From Thermoanaerobaculia bacterium (GTDB lineage Bacteria; Acidobacteriota; Thermoanaerobaculia; Multivoradales; J023), in assembly GCA_030431255.1 (NCBI GenBank), contig JAUIJL010000007.1, positions 306,527 to 370,526 of the forward strand: 64,000 nucleotides of DNA, given 5' to 3'. The translations under genes were made by a program, and so were the position numbers. Below, one piece after another: positions 26,246 through 36,252 of the stretch. A model generated the notes under the pieces. It did no database searches, had not been told where the DNA came from, and was given only the letters and a program-made list of their open reading frames with translations. How positions within the stretch are numbered: the stretch's first letter is position 1; every line of letters begins with the position of its first letter.

Positions 26246-26492
26246 CGCTCTTTCTGTTCTTTTCGTAGCTCTGCCTCGAGGAGTTTCTTTGTCTTGACTT
26301 TTCGAGTCTGGACACTGCTATCCATAGCTTTATCCGACCCTCCAGTGCCGAAGAGGGGATATTGTGAAACTTTGATTGAAATGTTTTTGCCCGCATGATC
26401 ATCTTATCTGGAAGACATGACATTACCTAAACCATGTTATCTGGTGCATATTTTCGGACACCGGAGAAATTAAACCTCACAAGGAAGATTTG

Positions 26493-28199
26493 ATGCAAAA
26501 AAGAGCCTGCCAGTCCCTGCTATTCGCTCTATTGGTTTCGGGCCTGCCCTTACACGCCGCCGCGGGACAAACGGAGGGCTTCATACTTACCAGACCAGAC
26601 TGCGTGCCTGGAAGCCAACAGAGCATCAACTACATCCAGGGCCCGGACCCCGTGCTCACTGACGACAACGATATCCACATCTTTGTAGACGTCGGCGAGT
26701 GCTGCGTGGGCGGCTGGGAAGGAATTTTCAATCTGCACTATCCAGGAGCAGAACCAACGCCCGGAACACCGAGATTCCATCCCATCTGGGGCGCCAACAA
26801 CTTCGGCACCAACACAAGCAGAAACGAGCACGAGGCCCCCTTTCCGTCTATATTTTGGTGGCAGGACAGCTGGCACGTGGCTTACACTTCGACCTTTTTT
26901 CCCCTGGGACATCCCAATCGAGATCGAGCTGCCCGAATTGACCTCGAGGACCTGACCAGCCAAGTTGGCGAATCACAAGTCACAAATCGATGGATCGAGC
27001 CGGTCAACCCAAGCTGTCGCCCCCTCGGCACTTGTTCGAATAAAGGGACCGGCGTGCTCGCCACCGCGGCCATTGACGCGACTGATCAGCTATACATCTA
27101 TCATCCCGACAAGAACCTCGCCTCTTGTGAGTCCTCGTGGATTCGACACGAAGTAGGTCAGGATCTTTCCATCGTCAATCCTGGGTCTCACGATGGCTGC
27201 CTCAGCTTCGTAGGCCGCGAGACCCCACCACCCTTTATTTCGGATATTGCTCTTGGCTCAGACGAAAAACTCTACATGCTGGCCCGTAATCAAGAGGATC
27301 TCCAGAGTATCCAGGAGTGGGTGTCTTCAGATGGCGTAACTTGGAGCCTCTCCGGAGCCGAGTGGCGATCTCCACACCATCCGACTCCAGGTTGGATTTA
27401 CCACGTCTGGGATGCCGGCTATCTGAAAGACAAGGCAAGAAAGCTAGTCCAACCCCGGCTCGTAGTGGCCCAAATTTCAGACGGAACCGTCTGGGAAGAC
27501 ATTGTCGATGCCTCTCTGGGAAGATGGTATCTGTACTACTGGGCCGAAGCCGGCGCGGCATTGCCACCGAATTTCGGCCAGGAGGCTCACTCCTGCGAGA
27601 CGTTTGGCGGTTTTGCAGATGAGATTTCCTGTGAGAGGGTTTTCGGCTGGGCCTGGGATTCTAGCTATCCCGACCATCCGACAAGCGTGGAGCTTTGGGC
27701 CGACAACACCTTGGTGAGCAAGATTCCGGCCGATGGTTTCCGCCAAGATCTACTGGAAAACGGAATCGGAAACGGATTCCACGCCTTCGGATCGCCATTG
27801 CCGGGAAACCTGAAGGATGGTCAAACCCACCAGCTCACCATCAAAGTAAGAGACTCCAACCACATCATAACCAACGGACAGGCGACCATTAATTGCCCCT
27901 TGGGAACCTTCCAACTTTCCGCAGAGACTTCCGGCGATGGGCAAGGGCAGATTACGAGCTCTCCGCCGGGAATCGTTTGTGGAGCCGATTGCTCGGAATC
28001 TTACTCGGGAGGTACAGAAATCTACCTGAACGTTTCCGTTTCCGACGGTTCCACATTCACGGGATGGGAAGGAGACAGTGAGTGCAATAGTCGGCCGATT
28101 GCCTTATGGGACGATCTGCACTGTGTAGCGCGCATCGAGCAGACACTTTTCGCGGACGGGTTTGAGTCGGGAGACCTTTCTTCTTGGGCGACGGAGTAA
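26493..28199 (+). CDS. Exported propeller-like protein with Ig-type and bacterial-repeat domains
   Basis: The 568-residue protein starts at ATG 26493 behind AAGGAAG, with a signal peptide ending near AAAGQ. The first 370 residues have the spacing of a five-bladed propeller, as in some glycoside hydrolases, but I cannot name a family. A beta domain follows (VFGWAWDSSYPDHPTSVELW to GQTHQLTIKV), then an InlB-B/bacterial-repeat unit (GQITSSPPGIVCG, TFTGWEGDSEC). The last 17 residues are LFADGFESGDLSSWATE, a tail nearly identical to that of the nuclease at 39708-41798. Base composition is AT-richer than its neighbours, which may indicate acquisition by transfer. Confidence 0.75.
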   Translation: MQKRACQSLLFALLVSGLPLHAAAGQTEGFILTRPDCVPGSQQSINYIQGPDPVLTDDNDIHIFVDVGECCVGGWEGIFNLHYPGAEPTPGTPRFHPIWGANNFGTNTSRNEHEAPFPSIFWWQDSWHVAYTSTFFPLGHPNRDRAARIDLEDLTSQVGESQVTNRWIEPVNPSCRPLGTCSNKGTGVLATAAIDATDQLYIYHPDKNLASCESSWIRHEVGQDLSIVNPGSHDGCLSFVGRETPPPFISDIALGSDEKLYMLARNQEDLQSIQEWVSSDGVTWSLSGAEWRSPHHPTPGWIYHVWDAGYLKDKARKLVQPRLVVAQISDGTVWEDIVDASLGRWYLYYWAEAGAALPPNFGQEAHSCETFGGFADEISCERVFGWAWDSSYPDHPTSVELWADNTLVSKIPADGFRQDLLENGIGNGFHAFGSPLPGNLKDGQTHQLTIKVRDSNHIITNGQATINCPLGTFQLSAETSGDGQGQITSSPPGIVCGADCSESYSGGTEIYLNVSVSDGSTFTGWEGDSECNSRPIALWDDLHCVARIEQTLFADGFESGDLSSWATE

Positions 28200-28219
28200 G
28201 GGCTCCAGCCAAGAAAGTC

Positions 28220-29023
28220 TTATTTGCGCTTCACCACCAGCTGGTCCTGGCCCGTGGGTGTTTCCGCGGTCCCAGGCCAAAAACCTTCGACATGATGGGC
28301 GACGAGCAAGTCGGCCGCTTGTATTAGTTCCAGGACCAGCTCTTTGTCATAGGTGACGGCGGCGTGGGGGTGATTGGCCATCCGCCAACGCACCCCAGGC
28401 TCTACCGGATCAAAATGGGGAAAAGCCGGGAGGTTACCGCCGCCTCGATCAAACAGAAAAAACGAAATCAGCGCAAAACCGGAAGCATCAAGCACCCTCC
28501 GGATCTCGTTCAAATAAGACTGCAGCTCAGGCAACAACATGTGGGTGAAGACCGACTTCGCGAGCACGAAGTCTGCCCATCCGGATTCCACGGGAAATTG
28601 ATAGTCCCTCAAGGCGCCCGACTCGGCTGCTGAATAGGGAGTTTTGATTCGCGCCGTCTCGAATCGAATACGAGGATCTTCGCGCCAATGCTTTTGAGCC
28701 CAGCGAATGCTCGGGGCGTGGACATCGAATCCGACGTAGCTGCCCGACTCGCCCAAGCGCCCCTGAAACTCGAGCAGCATGGCCCCGCAACCCGAGCCGA
28801 TATCGAGGATTCGGGGATTCGTTTCGAGCAGACCTAAACGCTCAATCCAAGCCATGGTTTCGATGGCGGCGGATCGAAACTTCTTGGGATCACCCACATG
28901 CCTCCGCAGCCAAAGCGGCGGTAGGTCGGGCTGGCCACGCAGCCTGAGAAGGGCCCTCTCTAGCGGGCTCGCGGCCCGATAGCCAGCGGTACGAATCCGC
29001 CTTAGCAACTCAATGCCCTGCAT
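28220..29023 (-). CDS. Class I SAM-dependent methyltransferase
   Basis: The 267-residue protein has the SAM-binding motif I ILDIGSGCGAMLLEF near residue 72, followed by the acidic motif II YVGFDVHAPSI. FVLAKSVFTHMLLPELQSYL and RRVLDASGFALISFFLF match motifs post-II and III of the Rossmann-type methyltransferases. The N-terminal 65 residues are helical. The substrate cannot be inferred. Such stand-alone enzymes often modify sugars or lipids, but no glycan cluster adjoins it. It converges on the exported propeller protein with a 20 bp gap and no obvious terminator. Confidence 0.88.
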   Translation of the reverse strand: MQGIELLRRIRTAGYRAASPLERALLRLRGQPDLPPLWLRRHVGDPKKFRSAAIETMAWIERLGLLETNPRILDIGSGCGAMLLEFQGRLGESGSYVGFDVHAPSIRWAQKHWREDPRIRFETARIKTPYSAAESGALRDYQFPVESGWADFVLAKSVFTHMLLPELQSYLNEIRRVLDASGFALISFFLFDRGGGNLPAFPHFDPVEPGVRWRMANHPHAAVTYDKELVLELIQAADLLVAHHVEGFWPGTAETPTGQDQLVVKRK

Positions 29024-29358
29024 CCAACACCCTCAATCTCGGATTCTCTCGGGCTTGCCACAGCCCCTCAGTTGCTCGCAGTGTACCTCAGAACCAGCAC
29101 CTTCGAGGGCGCCGACCAGGTTGTGATCTACACCTCGTCAATAGCGCGCCTTCTTTTAAGCCGACGTGAGCAGATCGCCTGAGCAGAGGTTCTGAACAGG
29201 CGAAACCCTCGCTGGCGACGAAAAGCCTGAAAGGTTTTACCTTTTTCCGCATTTACAAATACGAGCCGATTGATCGATTTGGGCGCTGAAAAACGCCTAG
29301 TCATTTGAAGGCTGAGTTTTTTCCCGTGTGTTACCCACCCGTTGCTAAGGAGAGCAGG
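29024..29358. other. Upstream region of the giant surface protein
   Basis: This 335 bp divergent region holds several small hairpins: CGCCTG/CAGGCG around 29180-29206, AAAGGT/ACCTTT followed by TT at 29230-29246 (weakly terminator-like), and GGCG/CGCC near 29281-29300. They could form a structured leader for the downstream gene, but they match no riboswitch class that I recognise. No ORF here is convincing. Confidence 0.4.
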
Positions 29359-32300
29359 ATGGATCGATTCAAGATGCGAACGACTACCTTGACCGCTTTC
29401 TGGGCCCTATTGGCCCTACTCTGTTTTTCACTGGTTTCGTTCGGCTCAGAAGGGCCGTCAACGGACCGATTCGGACGTTTGCTTCACGACGCCGATGGAC
29501 AACCCATCACCTACGGTGAGCAAGAAACGGAGCCGCTACGGGTCCAATATGTGGAGCCCGTGCCCGCCGAACGTTCCACGAGCTCTGGGAGCCGAGGGCC
29601 GGCAGCGACGAAAAACGCTCTGGGTGCCCAGCTCGAATGGCACTACGTCAATTTCGGCTCGGGCATCGGTGATGCCGGCCTGGTTTCCAGCACTTTCGAC
29701 GGCTCAATGCCGCATATCGTGGCCTCAGCGTCTGAGCAGGGCTTCTTTGCCAATCGCTACTGGTACATCGTCTACGAGGAATTCGACGAATTTTTCTTCG
29801 TCCACCAAAGCGACCTCTACGACGCCGACATCCGCAGCTTGATCGTCGCCGACACCGATGGCGACGGCTTCGATGAAATCGTCATCGGCGTCGGCAATCG
29901 GATCGAAATCTACGACTACACCGCGGGTGTGATCTCCCTCGAAGCTTCCTTCGTCACCGCTGCCTCCCGCATCGACGGCCTGAACGTGGTCGACGTCGAC
30001 GGCGACAGCAGTCTCGAAGCGGTGTTCTGCCAAGACGGCTCCGCCCTTTACGTGTACTCCCTCACCGGTTCCCAAGAATTCGGATCCACCAGCTACCCCT
30101 GTTATGACGTGACCGTGGCTCAAGTGGACGACGACGCCGATCTCGAGATCGTCGCCAGCCGCGGCACCCTCGGGGGTTGGGTCCTCAACGGCGTCACCCG
30201 TGCCGAGGAATGGAATCGCTCCGGCGGTTTCGGCACCTGGGTGCGAGCCGCCGATCTCGACGGCGACAGCCGCGACGAGATCATCGCCGGCTTTCGTTGG
30301 AACGGCATCCAGATCTTCAACGCCGAGACTCAAACCCCGGATTGGACCTACTCACCGAGCGCCGACATCGGCGCCCTGAGAGTCGGCGATTGGGACGACG
30401 ACGGTCAGATAGAGGTGCTTTTCGGCGACGGCCAATTCGGCGCCATCAACGCCCTCAACGCCGCCACGGGCTCCTTGGAAGGGGCCATCGCCAATCCTGA
30501 GCACGGCGTCACCGACATCCTGGTGGCGGACGTCACCGGATTGAGCGAGACCGAAGTCCTTTGGGGCTCCGGCTACAGCTCCTCGGGTCCGGACCATCTC
30601 TACCTCTACGACACCTACAACTCCGTGCTGGATATCGAAACGCCCGATCTGTTCGGCCCCTTTTACGGCTTGGGTTACGGCAACGTGGGTGGGCTCGAGC
30701 AATTGGCCTTTGGATCGTTCGAGTCCGACGCGGGACTCGGTGACGGTCGCTATCGTCAAGTCTACGCCGACGGCGGCTTCAACCCGGTCACCCTCGGCCC
30801 CGAGCCCACCGGCAACAGCAGCTTCGGCCAGCAGCGCATCGCCATGGGAGCCTTGGGCTCCACCGCGGTGGTGGTCGGTGCCGACCGCGCCGGTTACGGC
30901 AAGCTCTTCGCCTACGACGCCGACTTTCCGCACGGGGAGCGGTGGCGTACCAGTGAATTCCAGGGTTACGCATTCCAGGGCATTCAAATCGCCGATGTCG
31001 ATCTCGACGGCCAACCCGAGGTGATCGCGTCCGCAGGTTTGCAGCCGGGTTATAGCGGCACCGGCGGCAAAGTGGTCGTTTTCGAGCACACCGACGGCTT
31101 CGTGGAATGGCAGACCGAGCTGACCAACGGCATCGGAACGTTGGGGTATCTGCGCATCGCTGAGGTGGACGGCGACCCCAATCCGGAGATCGTGGTGGCC
31201 GAGCACAGCGGTGGCTTGTGGGTCTTCGACGGCGTGACCCACGCCCAAGAGCTGGCCACCGTGTCCTTCGACATCACCGCCCTCGACACCGCCGACGACA
31301 ACGGTGACGGTATCGACGAAATCTACATCGGCGACGATCTCGGCGGCTTGCACGAGCTCGACTTCGCGACCGGCACCATCAGCTCCACGATCGGTAGCTT
31401 CGGCAGCCAGATCAACGGCTTGCAAGCCCGCGACATGAACGCCGACGGCGCCGTGGACTTCGCGTTCGTGGTCGGTGGGGTGGCGCGCATCCTAAGCGGA
31501 GCCGACGCTTCGACCCTGTGGCAAAGCGGCGACCTGGGTTCCGACGCCGGTGAGCGCGACAGCTTGTTGGTGGCCAATATCGACGACGACATCGCCCTCG
31601 AGCTGTGGGTCAACCTGGGCGTGGTCGGCATGAAGGTCTTCGAGCTCGACGTCTTCGTCAACAACCAGACGCCGACGGTGACCATCGACAACCCGATCGG
31701 CGGCAGCAGCTTCGCCGACGGCGACCCCGTGACGTTCACGGGCACGGCCACCGATGCGGAGGAAGGAGATCTCTCCAGCGAAATCGCGTGGTCGTCGGAT
31801 CTCGACGGCAGCCTCGGTACCGGCGCCTCGGTGGTGGCGACCCCGTCGGTGGGCATTCACACCATCACCGCGTCGGTGAGCGACTCGGCCGGTGCCTCGG
31901 ATAGCGACATCATCACCATCGACGTGACCAGCAGCGCTTGCGAGCTGTTCCGCGACGACTTCGAGGCCGATCTGAGCCTGTGGGCGACGCCTGGTGGGCT
32001 CGCCCACCAAGTGGCCGACAGCACCTGCGCCATTCCCGGCTACAACACCTCGGTGAGCGCCCTCTACTTCGGCGACGATTCCACTTGCAGCTATAACGAC
32101 CCGAATCCCTACGGCACGTTGCAAAGCCTGCCCATCGACGGCAGCAACATCACCAGCGAAACGGTGCTGAGCTTCGCCTACTACCTGGAAACCGCCCCCG
32201 GCGCGTCGATCACCGTCGCCCAAGTGGGTGCCCGGGTGGTCAACGGAATCTGGTCCGTGGTGTGGAATATGGACGGCGCGAGCCAAGGTTTCTGGGACTT

Positions 32301-35300
32301 CGCCAACGACATCTCCCTCGCGGCCTTCGCCGGCCAAGATATTGAGCTGCTCTTCCAATTCAACGCCTACGGCGAAACCGACCTGAATCACACGGGTTGG
32401 TTGATCGACGACGTCGCCATCACCAACCCCTCCCTCTGTGGCGGCGGCGGCGGTGGCGGCGGTGGCGGTGGCGGCGGCGGTGGCGGTGGCGGTGGTGGAT
32501 CGACCAGCGTCACTATCACCCTGCCGGCCGACGGGACCGTGATCCCCAGCGGTGCCTTGAGCACCTTCACGGCCGATGCCTGGGATCCCCAAGGCGCCGA
32601 CATCTCCGAATATGTGGAGTGGTCGAACCAATTCGGTGAATTCGGTATCGGCAGCCCGGTACAGACTTACCTACCGGACGGTGCCCACACCATCTACGCC
32701 ACGGTCGACGACGGCCTGGGCAATACCGACGAGGACATGATCCACGTGTTGGTGGGCGACAACGCCGTGCCCCAGGTGACGATCACCAGCCCGACGAGCT
32801 TCCAGGTGGGTGACACGGGCACCTCTTGGCTGCTCGACGCCTCCGCCACCGATGCCGACGGCAACACCACCTTTGCGTGGGAGTGGACATCGGACTTCGA
32901 CGGGGTCGTGTCCACGGCCGACAACGCTAACGTGACCCTCCCCTCGGAGGGCATCCATCGGCTGACGGTCACGGCCACGGACCCCTTCGGCGCCGTGGGC
33001 TCGGCCGAGGTGTGGGTGATCGTGCACGGTCTCACCGGCGATCCCCTGGTGCGAATTCTCGAGCCGTCCGACGGCGGCTCCTACACCACCGAGGATCTGG
33101 TGACCTTCACGGCCGTGGCCCATGACGCCATCGACGGTGACCTCAGCGCGTTTGTGACCTGGAGCGTCAACGGCTTCTACGTGGATCAAGGTGCTTCCAT
33201 CACCATCAAGCTCGACGAGGGGGATCCGACCACGGTGGAGGCTCGCATCGAGGACTCCAACGAGCAGCAGGCCACGGATTCCACCTACATGACCGTGGTT
33301 TATGTGGAACCCGCGCCGGTGGTGACCATCAACAGCCCCACGGACGGTCAGCAGGTTTACCTCGGCGCCGACGTGCAATTCGCCGGGTCGGCGGTCAATG
33401 ACGACGGCTTCCCGATCTCGAGCACCTGGACCTGGACCTCGGATATCGACGGTCAGATCGGCACCGGTGAGAGCTTCTGGAATTACGGCACCCTTTCCGA
33501 GGGCGTGCACACCATCACCGCCACGGTCGACAATCCGTCCGGACCCCAGGGTCCTTCGGGCTCCGCGTCCATCACCCTGACCGTCTCGCCCAACCAACCG
33601 CCGGCGGTGTCGATCACCACGCCGATCGACAACGACACCTTCCACCTGGGCGACACGGTTCTCTTCGTGGGCACGGCTAGCGATCCCGAAGAGGGAGACC
33701 TTTCGGGCTCGATCCAATGGGTGTCGGATCTGGACGGCATCTTCGGTGACGGATCGTCCGTCAATTTCGCGGGCTTGCAAGAGGGCAGCCATCAGATTTC
33801 CGCCGAAATCACCGATGAAATCGGCGCGACCGACGTCTTCAGCATCACCATCCAGGTGGTGAACGACGCTCCGGTGCCTTCCATCAGCTCGCCGACCGAC
33901 GGCAGCTCGGTGGTGGCGGGTGCGTCCGTGACCTTCGCGGGCACGGCCACCGACACGGAAGACGGGGATCTCTCCGCGTCCATCCAATGGGTGTCTGATC
34001 TCGACGGTCTGCTCTTCACCGGTGCCGGCTTCAGCACCTCGACTCTGTCGGTGGGCAGCCACCAAATCAGCGCCGAGGTCACGGATTCGGGCGGCGCCTT
34101 CGCCCTCGACGCCATCACCCTGACGGTCAACACCAACCAGGATCCGACGGTCTCGATCTCGGCGCCTGCGAACGGCACCTCCGTCATCGAAACCGACAAC
34201 GTCACCTTCGCCGGTTCCGCTGCCGATCCCGAGGACGGAGATCTCACCGCGAGCCTCTCCTGGACCTCCAGCATCGACGGCGCCATCGGAACGGGAGCTG
34301 GGTTCTCGACCTCGACCCTCAGTGTCGGCAGTCATACGATCACCGCTTCCGTCACGGACGCCTACGGCGCGTCGGACTCCGCGGTCATCACCTTGACGGT
34401 CAACGCCAACCAGGATCCGACGGTCTCGATCTCGGCGCCCGCTCACGGCACCTCCGTCATCGAAACCGACAACGTCACCTTCGCCGGCACGGCTTCGGAT
34501 CCCGAGGACGGAGATCTCACCGCGAGCCTCTCCTGGACCTCCAGCATCGACGGCGCCATCGGAACGGGAGCTGGATTCTCGAGCTCGTCGCTGAGCGTCG
34601 GCAGTCATACGATCACCGCTTCGGTCACCGACGCTTACGGCGCCACCGACTCCGCGGTCATCACCCTGACGGTCAACACCAACCAGGATCCGACGGTCTC
34701 GATCTCGGCGCCTGCGAACGGCACCTCCGTCATCGAAACCGACAACGTCACCTTCGCGGGCACGGCTTCGGATCCGGAGGACGGAGATCTCACCGCGAGC
34801 CTCTCCTGGACCTCCAGCCTCGACGGGGCCATCGGCTCCGGTGCTGGATTCTCCACCTCGGCCCTCAGCGTCGGCAGTCATACGATCACCGCTTCGGTCA
34901 CAGACGCCTACGGCGCCAACGACTCCGCGGTCATCACCCTGAACGTCAACGCCAACCAGGATCCGACGGTCTCGATCACGGCGCCCGCCAACGGCACGTC
35001 GGTCATTGAAACCGACAACGTCACCTTCGCGGGCACGGCTTCGGATCCCGAGGACGGAGATCTCACCGCGAGCCTCTCCTGGACCTCCAGCCTCGACGGG
35101 GCCATCGGCTCCGGTGCTGGATTCTCCACCTCGGCCCTCAGCGTCGGCAGTCATACGATCACCGCTTCCGTCACCGACGCCTACGGCGCCACCGACTCCG
35201 CGGTCATCACGTTGACGGTCAGCGCGAATACGGCTCCCGTGGTCGACATTTCCTCGCCCACCAACGGCTCCAGCGTCACCGCGGGCGATTCCGTGACCTT

Positions 35301-36075
35301 CACGGGCTCGGCATCGGACAACGAGGACGGTGATCTAACGGCGGCCTTGGTGTGGACCTCGGACCTCGACGGCACCTTGGGAACGGGTGGCAGCTTCGCC
35401 TCCACCAGCCTGACCGTCGGCACCCACACCATCACCGCGACGGTCGCCGACAGCTACGGTCTCGGGGGTCAGGCTCAGGTGTCGTTGACCGTGCTGGCCG
35501 CGCCGATTCAGGTGACTTTCACCTCAATCGCCTCCCAAGACGGTTGGGTGCTCGAAAGGAACGAAAACTCCAACTCGGGTAACAACACCAGCTCGAGCTC
35601 CACGGGCACCAGCGCCCTCAGGCTCGGCGACGACAACAAGGACAAGCAATATCGATCGATCCTGTCGTTCGACACCTCGTCCATTCCTGCCGGTGCTCAA
35701 ATCCAAAGCGTGACCCTGCGTCTGCGCCGCGGCAGCCTCACCGGCCAGAACCCACACAGCACCCACGGTGCCTGCACGGTGGATATCTCCACCGGAGGCT
35801 TCAGCGGCTCGACGGCGCTCCAAAGCACCGACTTCGAAGCCGCCGCCGACGCGGTGGGCGTCACCAACCTGTCGAATCCGACCTCGAATTTGGATTGGTC
35901 CGAGGGCAACCTCAACGCCGCTGGATTGGCTGCCATCAACACCAACGGCACCACCCAATTCAGGGTCTACTTCCAAACCGACGACGACGACGATCGGGGC
36001 AATGACTACCTCGGTTTCTACGCCGGAGAAGACGGCGGCGCGTCCCGTCCGGAGCTGGTGGTGGTCTACCAGTAG
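29359..36075 (+). CDS. Giant surface protein: FG-GAP propeller, Ig-like repeats, DNRLRE-like domain
   Basis: From ATG 29359 (AAGGAG upstream) the protein has 2238 residues, beginning with a Sec signal peptide. Residues about 90-770 are FG-GAP/VCBS-type propeller repeats with Asp-rich calcium loops (VDVDGDSSLEAV, DTDGDGFDEIVIG). Next come an Ig-like domain, a lectin-like domain containing LFRDDFEADLSLWA, a run of 20 glycines (about 1028-1047) and many Ig/PKD-like domains, four of them near-identical 91-residue units. The last 190 residues (FTSIASQDGWVLERNEN, QYRSILSFDTSSIP) resemble a DNRLRE/CBM96 domain. It is likely an adhesin or carbohydrate-binding surface protein. A strong terminator follows. 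Confidence 0.9.
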   Translation: MDRFKMRTTTLTAFWALLALLCFSLVSFGSEGPSTDRFGRLLHDADGQPITYGEQETEPLRVQYVEPVPAERSTSSGSRGPAATKNALGAQLEWHYVNFGSGIGDAGLVSSTFDGSMPHIVASASEQGFFANRYWYIVYEEFDEFFFVHQSDLYDADIRSLIVADTDGDGFDEIVIGVGNRIEIYDYTAGVISLEASFVTAASRIDGLNVVDVDGDSSLEAVFCQDGSALYVYSLTGSQEFGSTSYPCYDVTVAQVDDDADLEIVASRGTLGGWVLNGVTRAEEWNRSGGFGTWVRAADLDGDSRDEIIAGFRWNGIQIFNAETQTPDWTYSPSADIGALRVGDWDDDGQIEVLFGDGQFGAINALNAATGSLEGAIANPEHGVTDILVADVTGLSETEVLWGSGYSSSGPDHLYLYDTYNSVLDIETPDLFGPFYGLGYGNVGGLEQLAFGSFESDAGLGDGRYRQVYADGGFNPVTLGPEPTGNSSFGQQRIAMGALGSTAVVVGADRAGYGKLFAYDADFPHGERWRTSEFQGYAFQGIQIADVDLDGQPEVIASAGLQPGYSGTGGKVVVFEHTDGFVEWQTELTNGIGTLGYLRIAEVDGDPNPEIVVAEHSGGLWVFDGVTHAQELATVSFDITALDTADDNGDGIDEIYIGDDLGGLHELDFATGTISSTIGSFGSQINGLQARDMNADGAVDFAFVVGGVARILSGADASTLWQSGDLGSDAGERDSLLVANIDDDIALELWVNLGVVGMKVFELDVFVNNQTPTVTIDNPIGGSSFADGDPVTFTGTATDAEEGDLSSEIAWSSDLDGSLGTGASVVATPSVGIHTITASVSDSAGASDSDIITIDVTSSACELFRDDFEADLSLWATPGGLAHQVADSTCAIPGYNTSVSALYFGDDSTCSYNDPNPYGTLQSLPIDGSNITSETVLSFAYYLETAPGASITVAQVGARVVNGIWSVVWNMDGASQGFWDFANDISLAAFAGQDIELLFQFNAYGETDLNHTGWLIDDVAITNPSLCGGGGGGGGGGGGGGGGGGGGSTSVTITLPADGTVIPSGALSTFTADAWDPQGADISEYVEWSNQFGEFGIGSPVQTYLPDGAHTIYATVDDGLGNTDEDMIHVLVGDNAVPQVTITSPTSFQVGDTGTSWLLDASATDADGNTTFAWEWTSDFDGVVSTADNANVTLPSEGIHRLTVTATDPFGAVGSAEVWVIVHGLTGDPLVRILEPSDGGSYTTEDLVTFTAVAHDAIDGDLSAFVTWSVNGFYVDQGASITIKLDEGDPTTVEARIEDSNEQQATDSTYMTVVYVEPAPVVTINSPTDGQQVYLGADVQFAGSAVNDDGFPISSTWTWTSDIDGQIGTGESFWNYGTLSEGVHTITATVDNPSGPQGPSGSASITLTVSPNQPPAVSITTPIDNDTFHLGDTVLFVGTASDPEEGDLSGSIQWVSDLDGIFGDGSSVNFAGLQEGSHQISAEITDEIGATDVFSITIQVVNDAPVPSISSPTDGSSVVAGASVTFAGTATDTEDGDLSASIQWVSDLDGLLFTGAGFSTSTLSVGSHQISAEVTDSGGAFALDAITLTVNTNQDPTVSISAPANGTSVIETDNVTFAGSAADPEDGDLTASLSWTSSIDGAIGTGAGFSTSTLSVGSHTITASVTDAYGASDSAVITLTVNANQDPTVSISAPAHGTSVIETDNVTFAGTASDPEDGDLTASLSWTSSIDGAIGTGAGFSSSSLSVGSHTITASVTDAYGATDSAVITLTVNTNQDPTVSISAPANGTSVIETDNVTFAGTASDPEDGDLTASLSWTSSLDGAIGSGAGFSTSALSVGSHTITASVTDAYGANDSAVITLNVNANQDPTVSITAPANGTSVIETDNVTFAGTASDPEDGDLTASLSWTSSLDGAIGSGAGFSTSALSVGSHTITASVTDAYGATDSAVITLTVSANTAPVVDISSPTNGSSVTAGDSVTFTGSASDNEDGDLTAALVWTSDLDGTLGTGGSFASTSLTVGTHTITATVADSYGLGGQAQVSLTVLAAPIQVTFTSIASQDGWVLERNENSNSGNNTSSSSTGTSALRLGDDNKDKQYRSILSFDTSSIPAGAQIQSVTLRLRRGSLTGQNPHSTHGACTVDISTGGFSGSTALQSTDFEAAADAVGVTNLSNPTSNLDWSEGNLNAAGLAAINTNGTTQFRVYFQTDDDDDRGNDYLGFYAGEDGGASRPELVVVYQ
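32440..32499 (+). repeat. Poly-glycine codon run (20 Gly)
   Basis: Twenty consecutive GGC/GGT/GGA codons lie in the giant surface protein between the lectin-like domain and the next Ig-like domain. It is a flexible linker in the protein and a GGN-repeat tract in the DNA. Confidence 0.95.
34129..35220 (+). repeat. Four tandem 273 bp Ig-like domain repeats
   Basis: Units at 34129, 34402, 34675 and 34948 are each exactly 273 bp (91 codons). Each starts NxNQDPTVSI and ends DSAVITL(T/N)V. They differ at only a few positions, and the DNA identity across long stretches indicates recent duplication or gene conversion. Flanking Ig-like units are clearly more diverged. Confidence 0.95.
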
Positions 36076-36120
36076 TAAGCCCTGACCACAGCATGGGCCC
36101 GCGCCGCGGGCTCGTGCTCA

Positions 36121-36164
36121 CCATTCGAAAAAAGCCGGGGAAAGCCCCGGCTTTTTTCGAATGG
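36121..36164 (+). terminator. Intrinsic terminator after giant surface protein
   Basis: A perfect 20 bp inverted repeat with a 4-base AAAG loop contains GCCGGGG/CCCCGGC flanked by A6 and T6 tracts, so it can act in both directions. It lies 45 bp past the stop at 36075. Confidence 0.92.
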
Positions 36165-36252
36165 GCAAAGAGCGGCGGCGTCCAGGCAAAGATCGGCGGT
36201 CGCCTGACCAAAACGGGATCCAGCGGTCTCGTGTCTGTGGCAAAATCCCCGA

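Noticed and set aside
29230..29246. Intrinsic terminator AAAGGT/ACCTTT
   Set aside because: The stem is AT-rich and only 6 bp, and no plus-strand gene ends just before it.
30352..35154. Long minus-strand ORFs opposite the giant surface protein
   Set aside because: They are antisense shadows of a high-GC, Asp/Gly/Thr-rich coding sequence; repeats mirror those of the plus-strand protein and they lack start sites with ribosome binding.
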